NCBI GenBank assembly: GCA_030248065.1
Contig: JASAMV010003218.1
Location: 1 to 64,000, forward strand
DNA: 64,000 bases
Direction of reading: 5' to 3'
From: Rhynchonema sp. JSB1_4
Lineage: Eukaryota > Nematoda > Chromadorea > Monhysterida > Xyalidae
In this document: in pieces, positions 45,401 through 58,448 of the stretch
Position numbering within the stretch: position 1 is the stretch's first letter
How the letters are laid out: each line of letters starts with the position of its first letter
Notes under the pieces: generated by a model
The model's input: only the letters and a program-made list of their open reading frames with translations
The model's database searches: none
Told to the model about the DNA's origin: nothing
Program-made: the position numbers and the translations under genes

Positions 45401-47342
45401 GAAAAAGAGAAAAAACGTGGAAGAAAACCAAAGATTGCGCATATTACGCGGTCACACGTTCACACATGCAATTGTCACCTAGATTAAATTCGTATCGTGT
45501 TTTTCTGTGTTTTCGTGTGATTTTTTGAAACAGAAATCGCTCCCTTCCAAGTGCGTATGCTAATTTGTTGCCCGCCGTCTGGATCTGAACTGTCAACTTG
45601 GCGTCAGGTAATGCGGCCAAATGTTTATAATTGCCGAAAATTCGGTTTTATGATTATTTCGGTTTGTCAGTGATGTTTATTGATGATGATTGTTGTTCGT
45701 TTTGATTGCCAAAGACGTGGCCTTCTAGCCTCGTATCACAAGCCATACACTGTACCCGCCAGTAAATAAAAGCAGACGGTTTGTTTCAGTTCAGCAACGT
45801 TAACCAAGCGCACTATAATGTTAGTGCCACTCGCATAAGCATCTCGAAGAAAACATTCTAGCCGTGTTACGGCCGTAGCCGTAACATCATGTATGTGCCG
45901 TACTGATATTCTCAGTTTCACACCAATAATTTCTTCGTTTGACGTCTGGTGATAAACGAAACGCCTTTCGATAAGATGTTCCCAAAAAAATCTGAAGTAT
46001 GCTGTGTGTGTTGCCTTATTATTTTTACCAGACAGCTCGCTGGGTAGATAAAAATCAATCAACTCTGGCGCGGTCAGCAACCAAAACAAATTGACGCACC
46101 AATAAACTTGTCTCTCATCTCAAGCCCAAGCGGATGATTTTTTGCCAGCATGCGCATGCATATGCATAAGTTGTTTGGTACCGTGGGAAACAGTGGAAAT
46201 TGAATACGTTCCTGTTTTTTTAACTTTTCTTCTTCCCCCCAACAAATTGTTTGGTTTAAAGGTGTACCGCATTTAGTTTGATTTGATTTACTCGCAATCA
46301 TTATAACACATCAGTGCGGTAGTGCGCATGCGACAAAGTAGTGATATACTTGGTTACCTGATGGGTATCTAGGTGTGTTGAAACGCAACGTACTGCACAA
46401 GTCACACAAGTTTCCCTTCACTAACCCAATTTGTCGTTTATTTTATTCGCGATTGTCCCGAGGTTTGTATGTGTGCAGCTTTAAGCACTTGGATCAGGCG
46501 TGGAACTTCACGACGCCTGGATTTTACCCACTTGAATTTAGGTGCACGCACCCTCAATCGAAGAATCAGATAAAACTGATCTGTTCCTGTGATCAACGAT
46601 AGGACTGCTATAATAGACGACTACCCAGTGTCGTATAACATGTGATCTCTCGGAGTGTAAAAAATTCAATATAATGCGATTTATTTATTGCAAATTCGCG
46701 TTTCCATATACATTTCCATCTTTTTATGTCCATCGCGATGTGTTTCTCAGATCACGATCAAAATCGTCAGTGGCGGAGCTATTTTTTCGGATGACTAACA
46801 TTTGACCGCCTGATGTGATTAATTCTGTTGAATACTGTACGTAATTAAATGTGAGCCGAAGATCGTTTTAGGAAAAATGTGCACGCCTGCGACTTTTCCT
46901 TTCATTCTGTTCAACAACAATCAAAATATCAAACAAAATGCTTGCCGCAAGACCATCTGCCTTCTCAAGTGTCTGGTGCGGTAATGATTGCAGAATAAAA
47001 GTTTGTGTTTTGAGCGCGGTCTTGTCCTGTTTGGGTATGGACAGCATTCCATCGTGCACCCACTGCAAATGTGGAAATCAATAAAAACTTTTCCGGCTCT
47101 CAAAACCATACCGGACCGATCGTATAGTTTCATACACACGTCTCACGGCAAATATGCGCTTTGTCCCCACTACAGCCTCTTCAGTTTAGCCTCATGATGA
47201 TGTAGAGCTGTTGAATATTTGGCGTCGGCCGGCCGCCAAACACCAACATGCTGGTTTTGAGATGTGCGTTAACAATTTTGGGTTGATGAGACTGCGATAA
47301 TAAGCATAATTTCAGATAAAAATTACACTGCGGCCCAGCGAA
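42425..47342. other. Long stretch without a confident gene
   Basis: No exon chain was recognised. On the minus strand, frames at 43158-43475 (possibly from an acceptor before GTKVLDDMG, Asn/Gln/Lys-rich end) and at about 43772-44035 (with RCPIANVPSC) look exon-like and could belong to one unidentified gene. A 117-codon minus frame at 45736-46089 has no recognised motif. None can be joined with certainty. Confidence 0.3.
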
Positions 47343-50300
47343 ATGTCGTCCCTAATTGTCGGTCACCGACGGCGGCCCACGAGACTCTTGGTTGACCCAG
47401 CAGCACATAATCATAACTACAGCAAAAATAAGATCAATAATAATACAAACATAAAAAACATCCAGTGCAACGCGGAGAGTGTCGAGAATTTGATAGCTAG
47501 TGTAAATAACAGCGGCAGTAACTCGTCAACGTCGTTTTACGCCCGCGGCCGCAACCAATCGTTGACGAAGACCCAGCGCGCCCAGTGGCTGCAGCAACAA
47601 GTGCACACTGCCTCCGCACGGAGCTCAAGATCTGAGACCGGATATAGACATTGTGACTCGACTCAGACCACGACCACGACTAGCAGCGTACGAGTGAAGC
47701 ATCAGCAGAAAATCACGGTTAGGATTGGTGTTTCAATGCGTGTTCACTCGACCCATAGTGCACGAATCGGATTGGTCGTGCTCGTGCCTCGATCACCTCC
47801 TGATGCTTTCGTCAAAAGTTGATCTGGAAAAAACTTTTACGCTGGTCAAAATCAGTGGATAACTTGTATTCTCGAAAACTTTGAAAAAACAAAAAAAGAG
47901 AAAGTGTGCAACCGATCCAATCAGTAAAAAAGCAATTTTTCATAAAATTTTCACAGAGCAATTTGCAGGACAGCAATTGGACCCTGATCAGACATACTGA
48001 GCAGCGACGGGCGACCACAAGCAGCTCGAGTGAAACATCAGCCAGTCAGCATCGCGCACAGAACATAATCGTGATACCAGTGGACACGGGCGTGTGTGAA
48101 TCGATCGATAAAAAAGCTGAAGCGATCAGACTGGAAGTTGGTAAGTCGGCACATGTGATGTGAGTGATTTTACAACGATTATTCCGCACACCATACGAAA
48201 TTGTGGGCTTGTTTTACAGTGGTCAACTCAAGTGGTCAAATCACTTCGTCCACTCACATTGTAGAATCGTCAACTCGCACCCCAAAAGCCATGGTATTAT
48301 CGCTCGCGCTCACTCGGGGCTGCTGTGAGTTCACGAAGTGATTTGACCATTTGAGTTGACCGCTGCGATAGTGATACTAGCCGAATTGTGCTGTCATTAT
48401 CAAACTTGATGGTTGATTTCACACGTGCCCATTGCAACTCACTTTGACCAGCATAAAACTTGCATCCAAAGGAGTGGTAAAGACCTTTTGCCTTGGCCGA
48501 AATTACAGTGTGGTCAGTAAATCTCGAAATATATCCGATCACCAACCTTGAAACTACATACATACTACATACTACATACTGTACATACCTTTGCTTTCAT
48601 TCACAGGTGCGGAAACCTTTGGTGACGCAGATTCATCAGGCAGGACCAATTCACTGTCAAAAATACCACCGGATTCACTGAGTAATCGGATAGCCGCCTA
48701 CAGTCTGTCAAGTTTGAACGGCTGTCCAACATCTCTATACGAACGAGTGAACATGCGCCATTCGTATCGCAAACCTGTGTTTGGATTATTCGATCACCAG
48801 CCGCAACGCGATCACGTGATTGCCAATCAATCAATAACTGATCAATCAAATCAGCAATGTGATGGTTCAACCTGCTGCTGTTGTTGTCGACCGAACACGA
48901 TTAAAACTGACATTGAAGACCATGATGAATCGATCACTCGCAATTCAATCGATTCATCCCGTCATTCGCTTTGCCACAGCGAATCGAGGAACAGCGATTC
49001 ACTGTTGATCCGACAGGACAGTCCGGTGGATCAGACCGGTTTGTCGCTACACCTGTTTGGCTCATTGCTTTATTGGGCAAATCGTTCTTGAAATCGATAG
49101 TTCTTCATTCAATAAACAATTCGATTTTCAGTGATCAGCATCAACGATGAATCAATCGACCAATCGTTAGCCATCCCTGAATCACCCGATTCGCCCGATG
49201 TCGAAAGCATTGATTGCTCGGTTGATGCTGAGAATGAATCGCAGGTATAGAGCCCATGTAAACTTTGACCTTCCACCGTATTCCTGTAGGTGGGCTCGCT
49301 TAGGTATTGCTCCCATTCGCAGATGGAGATTACTTTGTCAACAATACTTGTTTTAAAACAAGTTTGATATTTGTAACCAGCGTAAGATTAGCATTAGCGT
49401 CGGTGCTGTGCAGCAACTTGTGCGTGGTCGCGAGATTAGCTCTGCGACAGTGTTGTAAAACACCGTTCGATCAAAAACTTGACGAGCTCCGAATCAATCT
49501 GCCGATGCGACATTAAAGTTGGTAACATTTACGCTATTCAAAATAAAATCTCTGGCCAGTAAAAATTCCTCGGATCGGAACACTACATATGAAATATTTC
49601 CAGGTTGACAGCGGTCGATTTTCGGGCCAAGAGACCTCATTGGACGGCGACAGCAGCAGTGCACATTATCGCAGCTGTCCGGATCTGATGGAACCTCCGT
49701 CCCCCCAACCCCAACACGCGCGACCACCTAGTGCGTGCCACAGTGTGATCGAGTGCAGGGGTGAGTGTGTTGGCTGGCTGATGTTTCACAGCAAACACAT
49801 TTTCCCTGTACATATACATTCATAGCATCATATCAGCTGAGTTCCATTGTCCACTATGGTTACTTTTCTTATCTTTTTGGGCCAGTGAACCTTTTGGGTC
49901 ACCGTACTTTTTCGGACATGTATAACTTTTTGGGCCAGGTACTTCTTGTGTCATGTCGCTTTTTGAGCCATGTTATAAATCGGACCATCTACCTTTTGGG
50001 CCAGGTACGTTTTGGGCCAGGTATACTTTTTGGGCCACGTGCGCATGATGTACCGTAACTTTTGGGCCACATGCTTATTTTTACTCAAAGGACAGCCTGA
50101 ACCAGGATCACGTCCACAGCACCTGTGGCGAACTGATCTAGCGTCGATTATGTGAAAGTAGCACAACAGATGTCACATGCATTTTGGGCCAAGGTTTAGG
50201 CTTTTATATCAAAAACATAAGTACTATATGTGGGACACAGCTGTATGTGGGTACCATTTACGACAGACATGCCAGAGGGACATATCCGCGTGCTGCAATA

Positions 50301-53300
50301 TGCGCCTGTCTGACTGACAAAAGTGTCTATAATTACCGGTAACAAACCACCGTTCGTTTGACCACAAACATTTTTTTGGTTGATTTCTTTTTTTTTATCA
50401 GAAGCAATAGCTGCGACAGCATCGTTTCTGTCAACTCTTTAGACCCATTTTGTAGTCTTGTTGAAACATTAATGACTCTCCGAATGTTGGAAATCGAAAG
50501 TGCGTATTATTTATCGATCGCCATCAATGCACAAGCATAGACATAGACGGCAGGTTGGTTGATGTTACATAAATGATATTATAAGGCACGTGGGTAAAAT
50601 CCATTTGACGGCGCGCAACACATTTCAACGGTTTACACATTCACATTTGTGAATTTATTATGCATAATGATGGCAATATTCAGAGCAAAGAATAAAAGTT
50701 CGTTATTGGGTGCCCACTCTTGATCATGGTGTGATTTTTTAGTTTTGTAAGCTGACTTTAGGATCTAGAACGAAGCAGATTATTTTTGATCACAAAATCT
50801 GGTTACCTATGTATGCGTGAAGTTGTTCGGGGGTTAACTGCGGATTGTGATCCAAAGTATATTGCATGTTAAAAAATTGACTACAAAAGGATCCACTGTA
50901 GGCGACATCAAAGTTAGTGATCGGATCGGACCAGTTATGTCTTGATGACGTGACTTCTTTGAACTAAGGATATTAAGAAATTTAGTGATGCCACTCATTT
51001 CGACCAGCGTAAAATATGTTCGCCGACCTAAGATGAATAGCTTTTAAGCTGGAGGAATTTAGTACTGTAATGTTTTTAACATCCTTAATGCAAGAAACAC
51101 GTGCGACCAAGGTAAGTCACCGCCGATCCGATCACCAAGCTGATGTCGTTCTGTGTCTAAAGAGTGTACTGCGTTGTTCTGATTCCATATATAGGGTGGT
51201 CAATAAGTACCTTTGCCAGGTTAAGAATACTACATGTTGGAAATGCGATGTGAATGGTCTTCGATTAGGGGGTGAATTGGTACTGGCTGAGGGTTTTCGG
51301 AAACGACGAATTTAACAAGGGCTCAATTTTTGGTCCGGACTCCGGACATTCTGGAATCAACAATCTGGTCTCTGGGGTAGTGCGCCACGTCTGCAACTCC
51401 GCCCACATAAAATACTATACTATACGTAACCTCACGCTCTCTGACGCAACCACATGGAACCCACGTGTAAGGGCGGCCTTACGTAAATCTAGGAAATAGG
51501 AAATATTTCCTATTTCCTATTTCCCAGTTTCAAAAAGTAGGAATTAGGACATAGGAAATATTTCCTATTTCCTAGTTGTCTTTTGAAACTAGGAAATACG
51601 AAATAGGAAATTTTGTCACCGTGTCCCCCGACTCCATAGACAAGCCTACTTTTAACACAACTGGCGGAATATTTATCAGCCAAGCATGCATTGTGCACAT
51701 GCAGGCAACTCTCTCAAAACATTTTGTTGAGCTGCGTTGCCGTTTGGTTCTGCTGATTGTGCCAAACATTTCCTATTTCCCATTTCCTAGTTTCGAAAAA
51801 ACAACTAGGAAATAGGAAATATTTCCTACTTCCTATTTCCTAGTTTCGTATCAAGTTTCCTAAAAAATAGTTTTAACACGCAAAAGATTTCCTATTTCCT
51901 GGTTTTACGTAAGGCCGCCCTGATGGACATACCCGCGCATTGCAGTATGCGCCTGTCTGACTGACGAAAGTGACTGCCGTGGGAATAACTGTTTTATCAA
52001 ATGTTTGAGCGCAAGCGCCACCCAATTTTATGTACTGTATATGTGCAAGCGATCATGTGAGTAAAAATAAACATGTGTCCCAAAAGGTACACCATGCACA
52101 CGTGGCCCCAAAAGTACATGGTCCAAAACGTACCTAGCCCAAAAGGTACGTGGCCCAAAAGGTACCTGGTCCGAAATGTAACATGGCCCAAAAAGTGCGG
52201 TGGCCCAAAAGGATGCGGAACCTCCACTATGCTACACGCTTGCAGCTGGATGTCTGACATTTCTTGAGAATCCTCAAAGTTTATGGCATATCTGCTTTTT
52301 TCTACATCGATTAAAGCTCTAACACCGTATCACTGTTGCAGCAGACAGCGCACCGTCCCGTTCCAAACTTGGAGCTGCTGGTCGCCGTCCGATCTGGCAA
52401 CGACGTGCCGTTCGAGACTGGCACCTGGATGAACTGTTGCTGTGGCTGCAGCACTTGCATTTGGATGATGTTGCTTCGTTGGTTGTTGGTTCGTGAATGA
52501 TTCAGCGGATTGTTGTGAACGTAATGTGAAATAAGGATGCCACTATCTGATTTCCAACGATACCATAGCGTCAATTGCGGCGAAATGAAAGCAAACAACA
52601 TTGTATGCCAAGACACTGAGTTACGACTGAACGAATTCCAAAACTAATTCTGAAAACACCATAATGTCTCAAAATGAAATCAACCGACGCACGCATTTTC
52701 AGGCTACGATCTGAGCGGTCGTGACGTGGACCAATGGACGAATGAGAGTCTGCAGCAATTTGGCATCAGCGATGCAGCCACACGGGCATACATGTTGGAT
52801 CAGTTGGACAGACTGAAACACACGCAGAAACAAGAACGATTGAACAGGAGAAAGGCATGTTGAATACACCCATGTTGAGCACAGCGCGGCGTGATTAACC
52901 AAGGACGAAATCATGGAGGTGTTGTGTGAGACATCTCATCAATCGACTGGCACTTGTATTCTCAGTAACGATGGCCTGGTGCACCACCAGACTCAAAGAC
53001 GGGCTGTCATAAGTACTGGCAATGAGCATTACAGAATATTGGCCTATTTTCGCAGACACGGTCCTCGTCAGTGCGAATGCACCAAATGGCGTGATCCGAA
53101 GAGAAACAGCCCAACCATTTTTTTCCAGAAACCCCCATCAACATCCCTGACCGGCGGTCTGCGTCAGCCATTATTCAATCTTGTCCGTTCGTCGTCCTAC
53201 GACCAAATCGTCGCATTCGAATTGCCGCTCAACAGTCGCGACCTGTCGGTGGCGTCGACCGGCAGCTGCGGGCTGCACGTGACAAAAGTGAACAAGGCGG

Positions 53301-53863
53301 CCGGACTCAAACAGGGCGATTGGTCAGTGGGATTATGCTGACGTATATTAAAACTTGGTGATCGGATTGGATCTGGCTTGCTCAGTTTTGTACGGTAGGC
53401 CACAAATTGCCATCAGCGTAAAATTTGTTCTCAGATAATAGATAGGCTGTTGCACAGGTCAGATCAGTGATACCAGAAATATCGGTCTTACGTCCGTCAT
53501 AGGGTACCAAAAAGTCATATTACCAAGATATGACCGATCCAAACACCAAGGTGCCATAGTTGAAAAATTAAGAATATTAGTACCACGCGTGCATACTTGC
53601 AGAAACATCGTTTTGATTGCAGTATTCTCGAGATCAACTCCACGTCTGCAAGCAATATGGCGGCAGTGGATTTCACCAAGATCCTATCTGATGCCAGTCT
53701 GTCTGACAAATCCGTGCGGCTGGTTGTGCTGAGACGACACAGCAGCAGCAGTGAAACATCAAAAGATAGGCAATCGGGCTCAAATCTGAACGATTCCATT
53801 GTGGAGGAGCCGTTTGACAAGGAAAACTCGCCGGATACCGAATTTAAAGTGATGCATTTCTAG
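47343..53863 (+). CDS. SAM and PDZ domain scaffold protein
   Basis: Nine exons (47343-47717, 47969-48140, 48607-49038, 49132-49244, 49604-49760, 52342-52488, 52703-52854, 53129-53322, 53623-53863) give 660 residues in frame. The N-terminal 420 or so residues are Ser/Thr/Asn/Gln rich and likely disordered, with SCPDLMEPPSPQPQ near the end. A SAM domain spans exons 6 and 7 (WHLDELLLWLQHL, then WTNESLQQFGI). A short Lys/Gln/Arg linker leads to a PDZ domain in exons 8 and 9 (GLHVTKVNKAAGLKQGDW, ILEIN, VDFTKIL, VRLVVLRR). The tail is acidic/Ser rich. SAM plus PDZ suggests a membrane-cortex scaffold, as in CNK-type proteins, but the CRIC and PH domains of CNK are not seen. Intron 7 (52855-53128) has a GC donor. 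Intron 5 is 2.6 kb of foldback elements. Confidence 0.8.
48219..48363. repeat. Foldback element in SAM-PDZ intron 2
   Basis: ggtcaactcaagtggtcaaa and complement make arms of about 30 bases (48221-48251, 48332-48363) around a non-coding loop. Confidence 0.75.
49863..52220. mobile_element. Foldback-type composite with iterated TTTTGGGCC termini
   Basis: Left block 49863-50080 has about ten degenerate repeats of ttttgggccaggtac. Right block 52068-52220 has about eight in the opposite orientation (gtacctggcccaaaagg). Long inverted ends made of short tandem units are the hallmark of foldback (FB/Galileo-like) transposons. Inside, a 50-base direct repeat (ctgcaatatgcgcctgtctg near 50294, with its partner near 51940) frames the centre, and a MITE sits at 51470-51921. 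No transposase was found. The whole lies in a SAM-PDZ intron. Confidence 0.65.
51470..51921. mobile_element. MITE, AGGGCGGCCTTACGTAAA termini, filled with TTTCCTATTTCC words
   Basis: The ends agggcggccttacgtaaa and complement are perfect over 18 bases. The interior carries at least six gaaataggaaatatttccta palindromes. The target duplication is unclear. It is nested in the foldback composite. Confidence 0.8.
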
Positions 53864-55500
53864 AATTAGGGCATTTTGCGCCATGGGTAGGGCTTGTCAG
53901 AACTATGTTCGACAGTGCATTCATGTTTAATTAATTTGCAATGTCATTACAGACTTTAAATATCTCCACAGTTTATCTGCTGAAGGTAAATCGGTATATA
54001 AGGTTAGGTTACTGACCATAAACGGTATTGGTATTTATTCTGTATTGTATCATTATATGTATTTCCGTGCTCCTTGATTGTACGCTGACGCTGCTGCAAT
54101 GAAACCCAAATGTGATCCCAAATTCTATTGTTTCATGTATTGTGCGTCAAATCCCTCATAATCGATTCGATAAACGGTTGTCATTAGAATGTGCACTCCG
54201 TTTCACCTTCAAGTTGCTCCAAGTTTTCAAGGTCCGCCGCATACTGTATCGGGACATGCGCCATAGCGCTTGCAAAGTCGCAATGGCTTCAATATTCATG
54301 CACAAGGTACCTTGGGCCACCTTACATCTGCGCTCGAAATTCGAAGTTGATCGGTGCGGCGGCGACTCTGGAGTCACGCTGCCCAACGTCTCCCAAAATG
54401 TGCAAAACGTTGTTCTTTTTTTCCGGCGAAAAGTACTCTGAAAACTCAGGGATACAGGTCACAGCTAAACGACGGCGGCGTTTAAAACTAGCTAAACGGA
54501 CGGGTTTTTTTGGTCGAGAACTTCAATGGTGACAACAGTTTCTGGATCCGGACTATTTCGCAGCCAGAATCGGTACTGGAACCGGAACTACACACAAATA
54601 ACTACGGATAAGCATCATAACAGTGATAAATAAGCCTTGAGAACCAGCTTGTATTGAATATACAGTGGGTGTTTTATATGCGCCAGCACGATACCGAGAA
54701 CGAGAACCATATCCTGACTCTTGCCTTGCGACAGCAGGTATTTTGGCACTGGTAAAGTACTCGGGACCCTGTAGTTAAGCCCAGTATGGTAAGTTTCTAA
54801 TTTCGTTGCCTCATGCATTTTTACAGACGCAGGGAAACTCCCGTTCGAAGTCGAGGCAGGCAACAAGCCCGGCACACAAACAAGCCACGCAGCTGGACAC
54901 AGCTTGTGTGACTGAAACATTCGAAAAACGCACACGAGCCAGCTGCGTGGCTTGTTGACTGCGTGTTGAGCTTGTTGCCTGCCTCGACTTCGAACGGGAG
55001 TTTCCCTGCGTCTGTAAAGATGCATGAGGCAACGAAATTGGAAATTTAGTATAAAAGCTGTGGAATTATCTTAAAAGCTCATCCTATGGTTTTTCGAAGT
55101 GCTGAAAACGAAAAAGGGATCCACATTGACCCTACGTTCAAGCATGAACGCCTAGTATGCCTGAATTGAATGCCAAACGACAGCAGCCACAACACTACAG
55201 TCTGGATGGTGTGCATATTTGAAGGGCTGGGCTGCATGATGCGGGCGGTAAACGGAATCCAACTCTGGATTTCTCCTTCGTTCAACCTTTGGCTCAGGCT
55301 TCGATTCAGGCTTAGGATTAGGTTTGGTTTAGGCCTGAACCAGGAAGACCTGTGCACATTTCTGATGTCCACGCATACATGAAGCCTGAAACGAGACCTC
55401 AACACAATTAGGATACGGCAGTTTCGCGTCAGTAGGATTCCGTCCAGAGGTTCAAGCAAGATTCAAGATTTTATCTGTTTGCTACACGCAAAGACCAAAC
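53864..55500. other. Stretch downstream of the SAM-PDZ gene
   Basis: No exon chain recognised. A plus frame near 54112-54441 and a minus frame at 54615-55025 are explained by repeats or chance. The only clear structure is the foldback at 54785-55052. Confidence 0.4.
54785..55052. repeat. Large foldback element
   Basis: Arms of about 80-100 bases (aatttcgttgcctcatgcat and complement, then gacgcagggaaactcccgtt and complement) enclose a loop with a further smaller inverted pair (gccacgcagctgg, ccagctgcgtggc). Arms differ at a few positions. No coding capacity. Confidence 0.85.
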
Positions 55501-55579
55501 ACTGATCAGGACACACCCAAAATAGCGAGAATGGCAAAATGCAAGAAAATAAAACAGAAAGACAAACAAAGGTCGCAAT

Positions 55580-55700
55580 CGCCGGCCCGGCCCGGCCCGA
55601 GCCCCCAAATCTCCGGCCCGACCCGGCCCGGCCCGACCCGTACCCCCAAATCTCCGGCCCGGCCCGGCCCGAACCCCCAAATCTCCGGCCCGGCCCGAAT
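55580..55700 (+). repeat. Tandem CGGCCCGG array
   Basis: Units of about 27-35 bases of the form ccccaaatctccggcccggc repeat three to four times. A single inverted block ggtgcccggcccggcccggc lies at 57158-57180, so the array may be one subterminal end of an element spanning about 55.5-57.2 kb. It produces a proline/glycine-rich frame that is not a gene. Confidence 0.75.
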
Positions 55701-55937
55701 TTTTGGCTCAGATTTGCCCAATTTTTGTCATAATTTTTGCGATTTTTTTGAACCTATTTTTTTGTTGAAAACAACGGTGTTGCAGGGGGGTGGGGGCTGG
55801 GGCGGGGTCCCCCCTAGGTACAGTACTACAGTAGGTAGGTACAGTGTTGGAGGTACTCTGGAGGGGGGGATACCTACTGTACCGCGCTCGGAGAGGGGGG
55901 GATACCTACTGTACCAGAGCCGATGGCCTGGGGGGGT

Positions 55938-56380
55938 TACCGTAAAAACCTAAATAGAAGGGGGGGCTCTATTAACTCACTGACCCCATTTTGGGGGGCT
56001 CTATTACGGGGGGGGCTCTATTCCGGGGGGGCCTCTATTAATTCACTGACCCGAACCTGAAAAATTGTTCCCAGAAATACCCCCCAAAAAACCCGTAAAA
56101 ACGGGTTTGAAAGGATGTTTTTCGCTTGTAACCGCATTTATTCGTGTCTATTCGTCAATAGGAGGCGTATTATGTGCTCTGAACGAACAACAAACGTGCA
56201 TAAATGTACCTGTACACCACTATCAAGCCTTAATACACTACAGTATAGGGGATGTTACTTAGGGGGGGGGCTCTATTCCGGGGGGGCTCTATTATTTCAC
56301 TGACCCCTTTTTGGGGGGGCTGTATTACGGGGGGGGGGCTCTATTCCGGGGGGGGGGCTGTATTTAGGTTTTTACGGTAT
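55938..56380. mobile_element. G-rich MITE with TACCGTAAAAACCTAAATA termini, copy 1
   Basis: Starts taccgtaaaaacctaaatag and ends with its complement before 56380. The interior is ggggctctattccgggg words around a more ordinary core (cgcatttattcgtgtctatt). A second copy, about 85-90 percent similar by eye, is at 58016-58448. Confidence 0.8.
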
Positions 56381-56559
56381 GTACCCAGGGGGGGTTTGGG
56401 GGGGGTTAGGTTTTGGGGTGAAAATTTTTTATGTGTTTATTATGTGTGGAATCGTGTGAAAACGTAGTATTTGCGCGCGCAGCGCGCGAATTTGGGGTAA
56501 TTTGAGGTAAAAACCACTGATTTTACACTAATTTTGGCCATTTTGGTCAAAAATTGGCA

Positions 56560-56720
56560 CTTTTGAGGCAAAATCGGGGGGATACCTACTGTACCGGGGT
56601 GAAAATCGGGGGGGATACCTACTGTACCATGCCAAACATCGGGGGGGATACCTACTGTACCAGGCGAGGGGGGGATACCTACTGTACTGGGGGGGGGGGC
56701 TACCCCCCCCCCCCAAACCC
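56560..56720. repeat. Tandem gatacctactgtacc array
   Basis: Four to five copies of ggggggatacctactgtacc separated by short spacers. Two more copies and inverted forms are at 55800-55925 and 56700-56800 (ctccaacactgggtaggtag), suggesting the two ends of a further element around copy 1 of the G-rich MITE. Confidence 0.7.
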
Positions 56721-58015
56721 CCCCCACCTCCAACACTGGGTAGGTAGGTTGACGCTCCATCTTGGTACATAACAGTAGGTAGGTCGCCGCCCGGCGGCTG
56801 GTCCAGTAAGTTGCGATCTTTGGCTCAAAATGGCATAAAATCGGCATTTTTCACTCCAAATAGGCGAAGAATCGCGCGCTACGCCCGAAATGAGCGTTTT
56901 AGAGCGCATTTTCATCAATATTTAGACCTAAAAATTTTTATCCGCCCCCACCCCCTAGCTCGGCCGGTACAGTAGGAGGTAGGTTGCCTTTACCACCCCA
57001 CATTTTTGGTGGTACAGTAGGTTGCCGCCCCGCCTGGGTAGCTACACCACTGGACAATACTGATCACTTACTTGCCGAATCCGTCAGAAATTTTAGTATT
57101 TTTGACAAAAAAATCCCTACTTTTTCAGTAAAATAAGTCACTTCAGAAGCTTCGGGCCGGGGTGCCCGGCCCGGCCCGGCCCGAGCCAAAAGCCCAAAAT
57201 CGCTCGATTGCGACCTCTGATTCCGTCGTTCCGTTTGTGTGACTTCGACTATCGACTTCTATCTCCGCGTTTTTCAAACGATCTTTTTTAAAAACCAAAA
57301 AATCTGCAATCGCTCCCTTCCAGAATTCAAGAAAGCTGGAAAGTGAAGCAGAGTCAGCCACGAACTGGTGAGGTGACTGGGAGTACCTAATCATGGTGTT
57401 CCGGATTGCCGTTTCGAGATCTCTATTGATTTCGTCAGGTGAGTGAAGGCATAGTAGTGGCTGGGGGGGTTGGGGGGGGGTTACCCCCTCTGAGTACTTA
57501 CCTACCACAAAACCCGAGGGGGTTGGGGGGGGGTTGGGTTGAGTACTTACCTCTCACAACTCCAGTCCAAATCATACCTCTCACAAGCAATTTTATACCT
57601 TTTTAAGGCAAAAATCGGTGTTTTTCGACCTTATTTTCCCAAAAATTGCGCGCTCCGCGCGCAAACCCACCCATAATACTTATTTTTTAGGCGATTTTCG
57701 GCGAAAATTTGGAAAAAGTACTATTTTTACCTCAATTTTTGGCCAAAATTGTATCACAAAAACGGTGTTTTTTCGCCTTTTTGGGTGACCAAAATCATAC
57801 CTCTCACGCTTCCGGTCCCAACCCCGCATCATACTTACCTCGCACACATGGGCCTGCCACTACACTGAGTGAAGGGAAAATGAATGCACCGGTCGGTTTT
57901 CTTTGCCTGCGTACACAGGTGGCAATCGGACCTGGGAATCTCAAATCGGGCTTTTCGTGATGATATTTTGAAGGAAATTTTTGGTGCAAAAATTACAGTG
58001 TTTAGCTTTTTAAAA

Positions 58016-58448
58016 TACTGTAAAAACCTAAATAGAAGGGGGGCTCTATTAACTTAACTCACTGACCCCATTTTGGGGGGCTCTATTACGGGGTGCTCTA
58101 TTCCGAGGGGCCTCTATTAATTCACTGACCCGAACCTGAAAAAATTGTTCCCAGAAATACCCCCAAAAACCCCTAAAAAGGGGTTTGAAATGATGTTTTT
58201 TCGCTTGTAATCGCATTTATTCGTGTCTATTCGTCAATAAGAGGCGTATTATGTGCTCTGAACGAACAACAAACGTGCATAAATGCACCTGTGCACCACT
58301 ATCAATCAAGCGTTAATACACTACTGTATAGGGATGTTACTTAGGGGGGCTCTATTCCGGGGGGCTCTATTAATTAACTGACCCCTTTTTGGGGGCTGTA
58401 TTACGGGGGGGCTCTATTCCGGGGGGCTGTATTTAGGTTTTTACGGTA
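58016..58448. mobile_element. G-rich MITE with TACCGTAAAAACCTAAATA termini, copy 2
   Basis: Same ends and core as 55938-56380 (tactgtaaaaacctaaatag to atttaggtttttacggta), including the aacgaacaacaaacgtgcat segment. It abuts a related element starting at 58446. Confidence 0.8.

Noticed and set aside
45736..46089. 117-codon minus-strand frame (MFWLLTAPELIDFYL start)
   Set aside because: No recognised motif and no joining exons; left as unassigned rather than called a gene.
55471..55953. Pro/Gly-rich frames on both strands (PARPGP, GPGRAG)
   Set aside because: Produced by the CGGCCCGG tandem array; not a protein gene.
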